The position numbers and the translations under genes were made by a program. Under the pieces are notes generated by a model, which worked only from the letters and a program-made list of their open reading frames with translations, was not told where the DNA came from and searched no databases. This document shows positions 45,784 to 55,828 of a stretch of DNA of 64,000 bases, one piece after another. The first letter of the stretch is position 1. Each line of letters opens with the position of its first letter. The stretch covers positions 1 through 64,000 of the forward strand of contig NZ_RCCV01000003.1 of the NCBI RefSeq assembly GCF_003664255.1, read 5' to 3'. This DNA is from Micromonospora sp. M71_S20 (GTDB lineage: Bacteria; Actinomycetota; Actinomycetes; Mycobacteriales; Micromonosporaceae).

Positions 45784-48209
45784 CGGCGGGCGGCGTGCCC
45801 GGCCCGTCCGTCCCCGGGGCCTCCAGCGTCGACGCCGGGGGCGAGCGGGTCGCGGCGGCCATCGACCTGCGGCTGGCCGGCTTGGCGGTGGCCACCTGGC
45901 TCGCCGCGCTGGCCGGGCTGCACCTGACCGTCGGCGGGGCCCTGCTGCTGGCGGCGGTGGCCGCCGGGGCGGCGGGGCTGGGCGGGCTGCACCTGGCCGG
46001 CTTCCTCGGACGGCCGGCCGCCCCGGCCCGGCGGTACGGCTGGATCGCCGTCGCCGTGCTGCTCGGCGTGGTCTGCGGTGCGACGGCCACCGCCGCCCGG
46101 CTGTCCGTCCGCGACGCCGGACCGGTCCGCGCCCTGGTCGAGGAACGGGCCCTCGTCACCGCCGAACTGGTCGTCCGCGACGATCCCCGTCCCGTACGCG
46201 GCGTCGCCGGGCGCCCGGCCACCCTGCTCGTGCCGGCCGAGCTGACCCGGTTCACCGGCCCGGACGGGCGGCGGATCGCGACGCCGGCCCGGGTGCTGGT
46301 CCTCGCCACCGATCCCGGCTGGCGGGGGCTGCTGCCCGGGCAGCGGCTGACCGCCGAAGGACGGCTCGCCGCCCCGCGCGGCGGCGACCTGACCGCGGCG
46401 GTACTGAGCGCGGCCGGACCGCCGGCGCCGCACGGGGCCGCCCCGTCGTCGCAGCGGGCCGCCGGGTCGCTGCGTGCCGGTCTGCAACGCGCCTGCGCGC
46501 CGCTTCCCGACGAGCAGGGTGGGCTGCTGCCCGGTCTGGTGGTCGGGGACACGAGCCGGCTGCCGCCCACCGTGGAGGAGGACTTCCTCGCCACCGGCAT
46601 GACCCACCTGAACGCCGTCTCCGGTTCCAACGTGGCCATCGTCGTCGGCGCGGTGCTGCTGTTGGCCCGCTGGGCGCGGGCCGGGCCCTGGCTGGCCGCC
46701 GGGATCTGCGGGCTGGCCCTGGTCGGCTTCGTCATCCTGGTCCGCCCCTCGCCCAGCGTGGTACGCGCCGCCACCATGGGCGCCATCGGGCTGGCGGCGT
46801 TGGCTGCCGGACGTCCCCGGGCCGCGCTGCCCGCCCTCTCCGCCGGGGTGGCCGTGCTGGTGCTGGTCGACCCGGAGCTGGCCGGCGACGCCGGCTTCGC
46901 GCTCTCCGTGCTGGCCACCGGCGGGCTGCTGCTGCTCGCCCCGAGGTGGCGCGACGGGCTGCGTCGTCGAGGGGTGCCGGCCGGGCTCGCCGAGGCGCTG
47001 GCCGTGCCGGCGGCCGCGCAGCTCGCCTGCGCCCCGGTGGTGGCCGGGATCTCGGGCACGGTGAGCCTGGTCGCCGTGCCGGCGAACCTGCTCGCGGTGC
47101 CGGCCATCGCGCCCGCCACGGTGCTCGGGGTGCTGGCCGCGGCGGTGTCGCCCGTCTGGCCGGCCGGGGCGGAGTTCGTCGCGTGGCTGGCCAGTTGGCC
47201 GGCCTGGTGGCTGGTCATGGTGGCGCGGCAGGGCGCGCGGCTGCCGGCGGGCACGCTGCCGTGGCCGGGCGGGGTGACGGGGGCCCTGCTGCTGGCCGGG
47301 CTGACCGTCGCGCTGCTGGTGGCCACCCGGCACCCGGTGGTCCGCCGGCTGGTGGCGGTGGTCGTCGTCGCCGTGGTGGCCGGCACGCTGCCGGTACGGC
47401 TGGCCGCCCCCGGCTGGCCCCCGGCGGGCTGGGTGGTCGCCGCCTGCGCGGTCGGCCAGGGCGACACCGTCGTGCTGCCGGTGGCGGCCGGCCGGGCGGT
47501 GGTCATCGACGCCGGGCCGGACCCGGGGGCGGCGGACGGCTGCCTGCGCCGGCTGGGCGTACGGGAGGTCGCGCTGCTGGTGGTCAGCCACTTCCACGTC
47601 GACCACACCGGCGGCGTCGCGGGCGTGTTCCGGGGCCGACCGGTGGGCGCGGTGCTCACCCCGCAGTGGCCGGAGCCCGCCGCCGGGCGGGAGCTGGTCC
47701 TCGCCGAGGCCGCGGCGCACTCCGTCGAAGTGGTGGCGGGCGCGGCCGGCTGGCGGTACCGGGAGGGTGGCGTCGAGTTCACCGTCATCGGCCCGCCTCG
47801 TCCGCTGCGCGGCACCCGGTCGGATCCCAACAACAACTCGCTGATGTTGCTCGCCACCGTCTCCGGCGTGCGGATCCTGCTCGCCGGGGACGCCGAGACC
47901 GAGGAGCAGCGGGCGTTGCTGGACGACACGGGGCCGGGCGGCGTGCGGGCCGAGGTGCTGAAGGTCGCGCACCACGGGTCGGCCTACCAGGACCCGGCCT
48001 TCCTGGACGCGGTGCGTCCCGTGGTCGCCCTGGTGCCGGTGGGGACGGGCAACACCTACGGGCATCCCAATCCGGCGGTGCTCGGGCGGCTGGCCCGGGG
48101 CGGGGCGCGGGTGCTGCGTACCGACACGGACGGCGACGTGGCGGCGGTGCTCGGCCGGGCCGGTCTCGGGGTGGTGACGCGGGGCACGCCGCCGGGACGA
48201 CAACGGTAG
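45780..48209 (+). CDS. comEC: ComEC/Rec2 family DNA-uptake channel protein
   Basis: 809 residues. Three N-terminal membrane helices, an OB-like soluble loop (about 110-230), the competence domain with the NAVSGSNVAIV motif and 8-10 further helices, then a C-terminal metallo-beta-lactamase domain with SHFHVDHTGG (about 602-611), GDAETEEQ and KVAHHGS. The HxHxDH motif is intact, so the nuclease domain may degrade the non-transported strand. GTG start overlaps the comEA stop. Natural competence is not proven in this lineage; these genes are nevertheless conserved. Confidence 0.94.
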   Translation: MTAGGVPGPSVPGASSVDAGGERVAAAIDLRLAGLAVATWLAALAGLHLTVGGALLLAAVAAGAAGLGGLHLAGFLGRPAAPARRYGWIAVAVLLGVVCGATATAARLSVRDAGPVRALVEERALVTAELVVRDDPRPVRGVAGRPATLLVPAELTRFTGPDGRRIATPARVLVLATDPGWRGLLPGQRLTAEGRLAAPRGGDLTAAVLSAAGPPAPHGAAPSSQRAAGSLRAGLQRACAPLPDEQGGLLPGLVVGDTSRLPPTVEEDFLATGMTHLNAVSGSNVAIVVGAVLLLARWARAGPWLAAGICGLALVGFVILVRPSPSVVRAATMGAIGLAALAAGRPRAALPALSAGVAVLVLVDPELAGDAGFALSVLATGGLLLLAPRWRDGLRRRGVPAGLAEALAVPAAAQLACAPVVAGISGTVSLVAVPANLLAVPAIAPATVLGVLAAAVSPVWPAGAEFVAWLASWPAWWLVMVARQGARLPAGTLPWPGGVTGALLLAGLTVALLVATRHPVVRRLVAVVVVAVVAGTLPVRLAAPGWPPAGWVVAACAVGQGDTVVLPVAAGRAVVIDAGPDPGAADGCLRRLGVREVALLVVSHFHVDHTGGVAGVFRGRPVGAVLTPQWPEPAAGRELVLAEAAAHSVEVVAGAAGWRYREGGVEFTVIGPPRPLRGTRSDPNNNSLMLLATVSGVRILLAGDAETEEQRALLDDTGPGGVRAEVLKVAHHGSAYQDPAFLDAVRPVVALVPVGTGNTYGHPNPAVLGRLARGGARVLRTDTDGDVAAVLGRAGLGVVTRGTPPGRQR

Positions 48210-48341
48210 AAATCGACACCGATTATCGGCTTTAGCGGTGGACTGAGGTAAATGTCTGGATTTGCGCTGAGTGCGGGCTCCGCACCCGCAGTGCCGACGA
48301 GCAGACTGGATCCGGCCGCCGGCCGTGCGAATATGGGCGGC

Positions 48342-49313
48342 GTGACCGCCGCCAGCCTCGCTCCTATTCTGCTCGTCCTCGGCGACGAGGAGCTGCTCGC
48401 CACGCGCGCGGTCACCGAAGCCGTCGCGAAGGCCCGCAGCGTCGACCCCGACGTGGACGTCCGCGAATACCAGGCCGGTGCCCTCGTCGTCGGCGAGATC
48501 GCCGAGATGCTCAGCCCGTCCCTCTTCGGTGGGCGCCGGGTGCTGGTGCTGCGCGCCGGCCAGGACGCCCGCAAGGACCTGGTGGCGGCTCTGCTGGCGT
48601 ACGCGAAGAACCCCGACCCGGAGGTGCAGCTCATCGTGCTGCACCTCGGCGGGGCCAAGGGCAAGGCGTTCGCCGACGGGCTGAAGGCGGCCGGCGCGAC
48701 GGTGGTGCCGGCGGCCAAGCTCAAGGGGCACCGCGACCGGGTGGCCTTCGTCCGGGACGAGATCCGCCGGGCCGGCGGGAAGTGCACCGACGACGCGGCC
48801 GAGGCGCTCATCGCGGCGGTCGGCAACGACCTGCGCGAGCTGGCCGCCGCGTGCTCCCAGCTGATGGCCGACACCGACGGGCGCATCGGCGCCGACACGG
48901 TCTCCCGCTACTACCGGGGCCGGGTCGAGGTGACCGGCTTCACCGTCGCCGACGCCGCCATGGTGGGCGACGTGCCTGCGGCGCTGGAGGCGCTGCGCTG
49001 GGCGCTGCACGTGGGGGTCGACCCGGTGCCGATCGCCGACGCGATCGCCGACGGCGTCCGCACCGTGGCCCGGGTCGCCGCCGCCGGTCGGGGCGACCCC
49101 TTCCAGCTGGCGAGCACCCTCGGCATGCCGGCGTGGAAGATCAGGTCCGCTCAGCAGCGGGCCCGTGGCTGGACGCCGGAGGGGCTGGTCCAGGCGATGC
49201 GGGCCGCGGCCGAGTGCAACGCGGCCGTCAAGGGCGGCTCGGACGACCGTGCGTACGCGCTGGAGCGGGCCGTGTTCTCGGTCGCCGCCGCCCGGCAGGG
49301 TGGCGCCAGGTGA
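48342..49313 (+). CDS. holA: DNA polymerase III subunit delta
   Basis: Clamp-loader subunit that opens the beta sliding clamp. 323 residues. ILLVLGDEELLATRAV at the N-terminus, the AAA+-like fold without a P-loop, LIAAVGNDLRELAAACSQL and the C-terminal collar domain are characteristic. GTG at 48342 gives the usual short N-terminus (VTAASLAPILL); ATG at 48333 is an alternative. It lies between comEC and rpsT as in most bacteria. The stop overlaps the next GTG. Confidence 0.95.
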   Translation: MTAASLAPILLVLGDEELLATRAVTEAVAKARSVDPDVDVREYQAGALVVGEIAEMLSPSLFGGRRVLVLRAGQDARKDLVAALLAYAKNPDPEVQLIVLHLGGAKGKAFADGLKAAGATVVPAAKLKGHRDRVAFVRDEIRRAGGKCTDDAAEALIAAVGNDLRELAAACSQLMADTDGRIGADTVSRYYRGRVEVTGFTVADAAMVGDVPAALEALRWALHVGVDPVPIADAIADGVRTVARVAAAGRGDPFQLASTLGMPAWKIRSAQQRARGWTPEGLVQAMRAAAECNAAVKGGSDDRAYALERAVFSVAAARQGGAR

Positions 49314-49831
49314 GCGGAGCACCCCGTGGCTCGTGGGCCACGATCCCCGCCGACGAGGAGCGGTACCGGCCGCTCTACGCGCGCCTGCTCCGGCTGCGCT
49401 TCGTCAACCCGGGCGGGGTGCTCTGCTTCCTCTTCTTCGAGGGCGCCGTCGCGCTCGCCGCGCTGCTCGCCCTCGCCGAGCTGGTCACCTGGTGGGCGGT
49501 GCTCATCCTGCCCGCCACGGTGGCCGCGATGGTGAAGCTCAACGACATGGTCGCCGCGATGGTGGTCCGCTCCGCCGCCCTCGTGCCCGAGCAGGAACGG
49601 GACCGCTTCCGTCAGCAGATGGAGCCGGCGGTCGGGCGGGCCAGGGTCGACTGGGTCGCGCACACCGTGCCGGGCGTCGTCGTCACGGCGTCGCCGATGC
49701 CGCGCGCCGCGCGCGCCGTACGCGACCGGCAGGTGCACCTGGATCCGCGGCACGGCACGGGGGAGCGGGACGCCGCTCGCGCGGACGCCGAGTTCGGCCC
49801 GCAGCGCGCCCACCCCGATCCGCTGGGCTGA
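49310..49831 (+). CDS. Small membrane protein (unknown function)
   Basis: 173 residues, translationally coupled to holA (GTGA). The first 40 residues are soluble with many Arg (YARLLRLRFVNPGG). Two membrane helices follow (about 42-64 and 66-88) and then a charged C-terminal tail rich in Arg, Asp and Ala. No family recognised. Confidence 0.72.
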   Translation: MSGAPRGSWATIPADEERYRPLYARLLRLRFVNPGGVLCFLFFEGAVALAALLALAELVTWWAVLILPATVAAMVKLNDMVAAMVVRSAALVPEQERDRFRQQMEPAVGRARVDWVAHTVPGVVVTASPMPRAARAVRDRQVHLDPRHGTGERDAARADAEFGPQRAHPDPLG

Positions 49832-49837
49832 CGATCC

Positions 49838-49893
49838 GCCGCCCGCCGCCCGCCGCCCGCCGCCCGCCGCCCGCCGCCCACTGCCCGCCGCTT
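49838..49893. repeat. Heptanucleotide tandem repeat GCCGCCC
   Basis: Six perfect copies of GCCGCCC (49838-49879) and imperfect copies up to 49893, starting 6 bases after the upstream stop. A related CGCTTGCTGCGGGTC element occurs at about 49889 and again at about 49932. Confidence 0.85.
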
Positions 49894-50270
49894 GCTGCGG
49901 GTCCCCGGCCCGGCGTCGAGGCCTCCGACGTCGCTTGCTGCGGGTCGCCCCGGTTCAGATCTTGGAAGGAAACGGCCCGGTTGGGGGCCGGTTCTCGCCA
50001 ATATCTGGCGCGGAACGACGGCGCGCGATCATGCCAATGGGCCTACCGGCGGCGTGATCCGTGCGGCCTCACCTGCGGCGTAATCCCATACGGCCTCGCC
50101 TGCCGGTGATCCGGGCGGCCACGGCGCGCGCCGGACCGCGTGCGTCACCGGCGACCCGCTTCACCTTCGGGACGGCAGGCGTTGCTTGTGCCTCCGGAGC
50201 CGGCGACGACGAAAACCCGGCGGAGGGGACCCCGGCCGGGTGGTGGTGCGGAACGCGGTACGTCAGACAG
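49894..50270. other. Intergenic region with no recognised gene
   Basis: About 380 bases between the heptamer repeat and the rpsT terminator. No gene with a ribosome site and sensible codon bias is visible on either strand. Confidence 0.5.
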
Positions 50271-50303
50271 CCGGAAGCCCCGGGAAGTGCCCGGGGCTTC
50301 CGG
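50271..50303 (-). terminator. rpsT terminator hairpin
   Basis: Perfect 14-bp stem (50271-50284 with 50290-50303) and 5-nt loop, 20 bases past the rpsT stop. Confidence 0.82.
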
Positions 50304-50323
50304 TCAGGTCTGAGGTCGCCTCG

Positions 50324-50590
50324 TCAGGCGGAGAGCGACACCACGCGCTTGGCGATCGCGGACTTGCGGTTCGCGGCCTGGTTCGAGTGGATCACGCCCT
50401 TGCTGACCGCCTTGTCCAGCTTGCGCGAGGCGTCACGCATGAGGATGGTGGCCTTCTCGACGTCACCGGCCTCAGCAGCCTCGTTGAACTTCCGGACGGC
50501 GGTCTTCAGCGACGACTTGACCGACTTGTTACGCAGCCGGCGCTTCTCGTTCTGCCGGTTGCGCTTGATCTGGGACTTGATGTTCGCCAC
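50324..50590 (-). CDS. rpsT: 30S ribosomal protein S20
   Basis: 88 residues, full-length bS20, binding 16S r[29 protein letters not shown] and [17 protein letters not shown] are diagnostic. GTG start. It is convergent with holA's operon, and its position next to holA and lepA is conserved. Confidence 0.98.
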   Translation of the reverse strand: MANIKSQIKRNRQNEKRRLRNKSVKSSLKTAVRKFNEAAEAGDVEKATILMRDASRKLDKAVSKGVIHSNQAANRKSAIAKRVVSLSA

Positions 50591-50724
50591 GCGACAGCCT
50601 CGTCTTGATAGCTCGGGTTGGTCTGCTTCCGCGCGCGACGAGCATGCGTCATCGCTGCGCGAAGAGCCAGGTTACCAGGTCGCCCGGGACGAGCCAAAAC
50701 GGCTCGGTCCCCGCCCCGGTCCGG

Positions 50725-51711
50725 TCAGGTCCAGCCCTGCCGGCGGGCGAGCCAGCCGAGTGACTGCTCGCCGCTCCATCGCTGGTGCGCCGGGAGGTGC
50801 GGCGACGCGGTCCCGGGCGTCGCGGCGGCGGTGGTGAGGAAGTAGCCGGACAGGGCGGCGAGGGCGGCGTCCAGCGCGTCGGGAGGTGCGCCCGCCGATG
50901 CCGGGTGCCGGGCGAAGAGCGCGTCGGCGTCCAGGCCGTCGGCGTACGCGGTGAGCAGCAGGGTCACCAGGTCGAACCAGGCCGGCCCCTGGCAGAGCCA
51001 CGTCCAGTCGCAGAACCAGGCCCGCCCCGCCCCGTCGATCAGCACGTTGTCCAGCCGCAGGTCGCCGTGGATCAGACCGGTCGCGCTGGCGGCGTACGCC
51101 GGGAGAAGGGACTCCAGCGCGACCAGGTCGGGCAGGCGGTCCCGGATCGGCGCGGGCAGCGGCGGTGCCGGCTCCCGGCCGGCGGCCACCTCGCCCCACC
51201 AGAGGATGTCGTCCCGGGCCAGGTCGGCGAGGTGGGGCAGCCCGAGTTCGCGCAGCCCGGCCGGGGCGTCGGCCAGCGCGGCGGCGACGTCGGCGTACCC
51301 GGTCAGGGTCGCGGTCAGCTCGGCGGGGTCCCAGGGCAGCCGGGGGGTGTGCCCGTCGACGGCGTCCAGGCAGAGCGCGAACCAGCCGGCCTCGTACAGC
51401 GTCCACCGGGGGCGGGGCGCCGGCAGCCCGTCCGGTAGCCGGTCGAGGATCGCGGCCTCCCGGGCGTACCAGTCGACCAGTCGCGGTTGCTCGACGGTGG
51501 CGGCGGCCTTGACGAAGGCCCGGCCCCCGGCGGCGGTGCGGAGCACGGCGGCGAAGCCGCGGGTGAAGCCGGCGCCGGCGACCCGGGCCGCGACCACGGG
51601 CGCGCCGAGCCGCTCACCGATGGCGGTACGCAGCGCGGCCGGCAGCGTCGCCCACTCCGGCCGGCGGGCGGTCGCGTGGTACGGCACGGGCGGCGGGGAC
51701 GTCGGGGTCAC
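50725..51711 (-). CDS. Aminoglycoside phosphotransferase (APH) fold family protein
   Basis: 328 residues with a kinase-like fold. FVKAAA holds the ATP-binding Lys; LIHGDLRLDNVLID is the catalytic loop (HGDxxxxN); WFCDWTW carries the metal Asp. Such proteins phosphorylate small molecules (antibiotics, choline, homoserine, sugars); nothing points to true aminoglycoside resistance. A GTG start at 51711 is chosen as the nearest to the conserved N-terminus; no strong ribosome site is seen. Confidence 0.83.
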   Translation of the reverse strand: MTPTSPPPVPYHATARRPEWATLPAALRTAIGERLGAPVVAARVAGAGFTRGFAAVLRTAAGGRAFVKAAATVEQPRLVDWYAREAAILDRLPDGLPAPRPRWTLYEAGWFALCLDAVDGHTPRLPWDPAELTATLTGYADVAAALADAPAGLRELGLPHLADLARDDILWWGEVAAGREPAPPLPAPIRDRLPDLVALESLLPAYAASATGLIHGDLRLDNVLIDGAGRAWFCDWTWLCQGPAWFDLVTLLLTAYADGLDADALFARHPASAGAPPDALDAALAALSGYFLTTAAATPGTASPHLPAHQRWSGEQSLGWLARRQGWT

Positions 51712-51836
51712 GCCACCATGCTGCCGCGCGGCGGGTCGGGCCGCACCGCCACCGCCACCGCCTCCGGCGCCCGCGACCCGCCGGGCCCGCCGTGGCGGGG
51801 CCGGGGAGGGGGCGCGGTCTGCCAGACTGCCAGGCC

Positions 51837-52373
51837 ATGAGGACCGACGACTTCTGGCAGTTGATCGACCGGGCCCGGGCCGGCGGCGGGGGAGAGCCGC
51901 ACGCGGTCGCGGCGCGGGCCGTCGCCCTGCTCGCCGAGCGCGATCCGGAGGACATCGTCGGGTACGCCCGCCACCAGGCACGGGTGCTGTCCGCCTCGCA
52001 CAAGGTCGACCTCTGGGGCGCCGCCTACCTGATCAACGGAGGCGTGTCCGACGAGGGCTTCCACCACTTCCGGGGCTGGCTGATGACCCAGGGGCGCGAG
52101 GTGTTCGCACGTGCCGTCGCCGACCCGGACTCGCTGGCCGGGCTGCCGCAGGTCAGGGCGGCCTCGCTCAGCGGCGAGGAGTTCTCGGCCGCCGAGATGC
52201 TGGCGGCGCCGTGGGACGCGTACCGCCGGGTCACCGCCGCCGAGCTGCCGGCGGACCCGGAGCCGGCCCCGGTGCCCGACCTCAACGACTTCTGGGACTT
52301 CGACGACGAGGAGGAGGCGAAGCGGCGGCTGCCGAAGCTCGCCGCCCTCTTCGTCGAGCCGCCCGCCGAGTGA
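51837..52373 (+). CDS. DUF4240 domain-containing protein
   Basis: 178 residues. MRTDDFWQLIDRAR at the N-terminus and HKVDLWGAAYLINGGVSDEGFHHFRGWLMTQGREVF in the middle are the DUF4240 core. Function unknown; the soluble helical protein has an acidic C-terminal tail. The ATG at 51837 follows CAGACT by 8 nt, a weak leaderless-type -10. Confidence 0.88.
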   Translation: MRTDDFWQLIDRARAGGGGEPHAVAARAVALLAERDPEDIVGYARHQARVLSASHKVDLWGAAYLINGGVSDEGFHHFRGWLMTQGREVFARAVADPDSLAGLPQVRAASLSGEEFSAAEMLAAPWDAYRRVTAAELPADPEPAPVPDLNDFWDFDDEEEAKRRLPKLAALFVEPPAE

Positions 52374-52543
52374 CCCCGCTCGCCCCTGCGCCGCCGGGCG
52401 CGGGGTGGGGTGGGGCGGTGCTCGCGGGGTGGTCCCGGCGGTGGGGATCGCCCGCACAGCGGACGCACGCCGGCGACGTGGGAGCATAGAGGGGGCCGGC
52501 GTCGTGCCGGCCCGCTCACGTCAGCCGACCAGAACGGACCGCT

Positions 52544-54421
<1,878 letters not shown>

Positions 54422-54458
54422 CCCGCCGCCGGTGCGTCCGGCGGATGACGACGTACGA

Positions 54459-54521
54459 CGGCCGGCGCCCCGGCCGGGCTGTGGACCCCTCGGTGGTCCC
54501 GCCCGGCCGGGGCGCCGGCCG
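54459..54521 (+). terminator. lepA terminator hairpin
   Basis: Perfect 21-bp stem (54459-54479 with 54501-54521) with a 21-nt loop, 38 bases after the lepA stop. Confidence 0.85.
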
Positions 54522-54666
54522 TTCGCGTCGAAGGAATTTTTCGGCCCCGCGGCCCCCGTGCTCCGCCCGCCGGACGGAAGGGCGCCACCTGCGCGAATGA
54601 TCGCGCGGGGGCAATCGCCGCGCCATGTGCCATTGACGTACGACGTCGTCCTCGTCGGTCGGACCG

Positions 54667-54692
54667 GTTTGGGTTTTCGGCGGGTCGGGAAC
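54667..54692 (+). promoter_or_regulatory. Sigma-B-like promoter (GTTT-N16-GGGAAC), copy 1
   Basis: GTTT at 54667-54670, 16-nt spacer, GGGAAC at 54687-54692; retained in the duplicate. Confidence 0.45.
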
Positions 54693-54755
54693 TTAGCGGT
54701 CACGACAGGAACACCACAGACAGTGGTACTGAATCTTTTAGAGAAGGAGGGCGAC

Positions 54756-55043
54756 GTGGAGCTCACCGTTTGGGGCATCGTCACCGCGCTCATCGTTGGT
54801 CTTATCATCGGCGCTCTGGGTCGCCTGCTCGTGCCGGGCCGCCAGAACATGCCGATGTGGCTGCACATGCTGATCGGTGTGGGCGCCGCGCTGCTGGGCA
54901 CCGTGCTGGCCCGGGCGATGGGTATCGCCACCGAGACCGCCGGCATCGACTGGGGCGAGCTGCTGGTCCAGGTCGTGCTGGCCGCGATCGCCGTGGCGCT
55001 GGTCGCCGGTGTGGGTCGTCGCCGCAGCGTCACCCACCGGTAA
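54756..55043 (+). CDS. GlsB/YeaQ/YmgE family stress response membrane protein, copy 1
   Basis: 95 residues with three membrane helices and the transglycosylase-associated family pattern (GLIIGALGRLLVPGRQNMP...W...LLGTVLAR). The family is induced by osmotic and general stress; its function is unknown. GTG start with AAGGAGG 5 nt upstream. It differs from the next copy by the start codon and two conservative residues (I/V and L/V). Confidence 0.9.
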   Translation: MELTVWGIVTALIVGLIIGALGRLLVPGRQNMPMWLHMLIGVGAALLGTVLARAMGIATETAGIDWGELLVQVVLAAIAVALVAGVGRRRSVTHR

Positions 55044-55059
55044 TCCCCGTACCGCTCGA

Positions 55060-55090
55060 CGGGCGTCCGACCGCACAGGTCGGGCGCCCG
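55060..55090 (+). terminator. Terminator, copy 1
   Basis: 13-bp stem with one G-T pair (55060-55072 with 55078-55090), 5-nt loop. Confidence 0.78.
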
Positions 55091-55224
55091 TTTCGCGTCC
55101 GCCCGATGCCCCTCGCGGGTAGGCCCCGACGTCCGTCCGTCCGGTCCCGGGCGGACGTGGCAGCGCAGCGGCGGTGCCGGAAGTCCGGTCTGGACATGTG
55201 TCGAACCGGTGCCCCGGAAAGTCG

Positions 55225-55250
55225 GTTTGGAATTTCGGCGGGTCGGGAAC
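55225..55250 (+). promoter_or_regulatory. Sigma-B-like promoter (GTTT-N16-GGGAAC), copy 2
   Basis: GTTT at 55225-55228, 16-nt spacer, GGGAAC at 55245-55250; the spacer differs from copy 1 at a few bases while the two hexamers are unchanged. Confidence 0.45.
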
Positions 55251-55313
55251 TTAGCGGTCACGACAGGAACACCACAGATCGTGGAACTGATTCTTCTCGA
55301 GGAGGAGGGCGAC

Positions 55314-55601
55314 ATGGAGCTCACCGTTTGGGGCATCGTCACCGCGCTCATCGTTGGTCTCATTGTCGGCGCTCTGGGTCGCCTGCTCGTGCCGGGCCGC
55401 CAGAACATGCCGATGTGGCTGCACATGCTGATCGGTGTGGGCGCCGCCCTGCTGGGCACCGTGCTGGCCCGGGCGATGGGTATCGCCACCGAGACCGCCG
55501 GCATCGACTGGGGCGAGCTGCTGGTCCAGGTCGTGGTGGCCGCGATCGCCGTGGCGCTGGTCGCCGGTGTGGGTCGTCGCCGCAGCGTCACCCACCGGTA
55601 A
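55314..55601 (+). CDS. GlsB/YeaQ/YmgE family stress response membrane protein, copy 2
   Basis: 95 residues, near-identical to copy 1 (558 bp upstream). ATG start with GAGGAGG upstream. Both copies are intact, with their own promoter and terminator, so both are probably expressed; the second may give dosage or a slightly different start strength. Confidence 0.9.
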   Translation: MELTVWGIVTALIVGLIVGALGRLLVPGRQNMPMWLHMLIGVGAALLGTVLARAMGIATETAGIDWGELLVQVVVAAIAVALVAGVGRRRSVTHR

Positions 55602-55617
55602 TCCCCGTACCGCTCGA

Positions 55618-55648
55618 CGGGCGTCCGACCGCACAGGTCGGGCGCCCG
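55618..55648 (+). terminator. Terminator, copy 2
   Basis: Same hairpin as copy 1, displaced by 558 bp. Confidence 0.78.
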
Positions 55649-55763
55649 TTCGCGTACGCCCCGATCGTCTCGGTGCGCCCGGTTTCGCCCCCGCGCCCGG
55701 CCGCGCATGATCGATCTGCTGCGGTACCGTCGCCTCTCTTTCGCCGACCGCCCACTGTCGTAA

Positions 55764-55776
55764 AGGAATTTTTCCT
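55764..55776. promoter_or_regulatory. Small palindrome upstream of the sugar ABC operon
   Basis: AGGAATTTTTCCT: 5-bp arms with a 3-base centre, 53 bases before the solute-binding protein gene and overlapping a possible -10 (TACTAAGGT). It could bind a repressor; sugar-importer operons are usually controlled this way. No LacI or GntR gene is adjacent. Confidence 0.3.
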
Positions 55777-55828
55777 ACTAAGGTGCGGCGGAGAAGGTTA
55801 GTGCCAAGCGGCGCGAGGGAGATGTGGC

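Larger units (their letters stand above)
54665..55652. repeat. Tandem duplication, period 558 bp
   Basis: 54665-55094 is repeated at 55223-55652 with very high identity: promoter, leader (over 40 identical bases), coding sequence and terminator are all duplicated as one unit. The spacer of about 128 bases is not repeated. Confidence 0.93.

Noticed and set aside
49838..49893. CRISPR-like array
   Set aside because: The repeat unit is 7 bp with no spacers and there are no cas genes.
50725..51711. An aminoglycoside resistance gene
   Set aside because: Only the general APH kinase fold is visible; nothing identifies a drug substrate.
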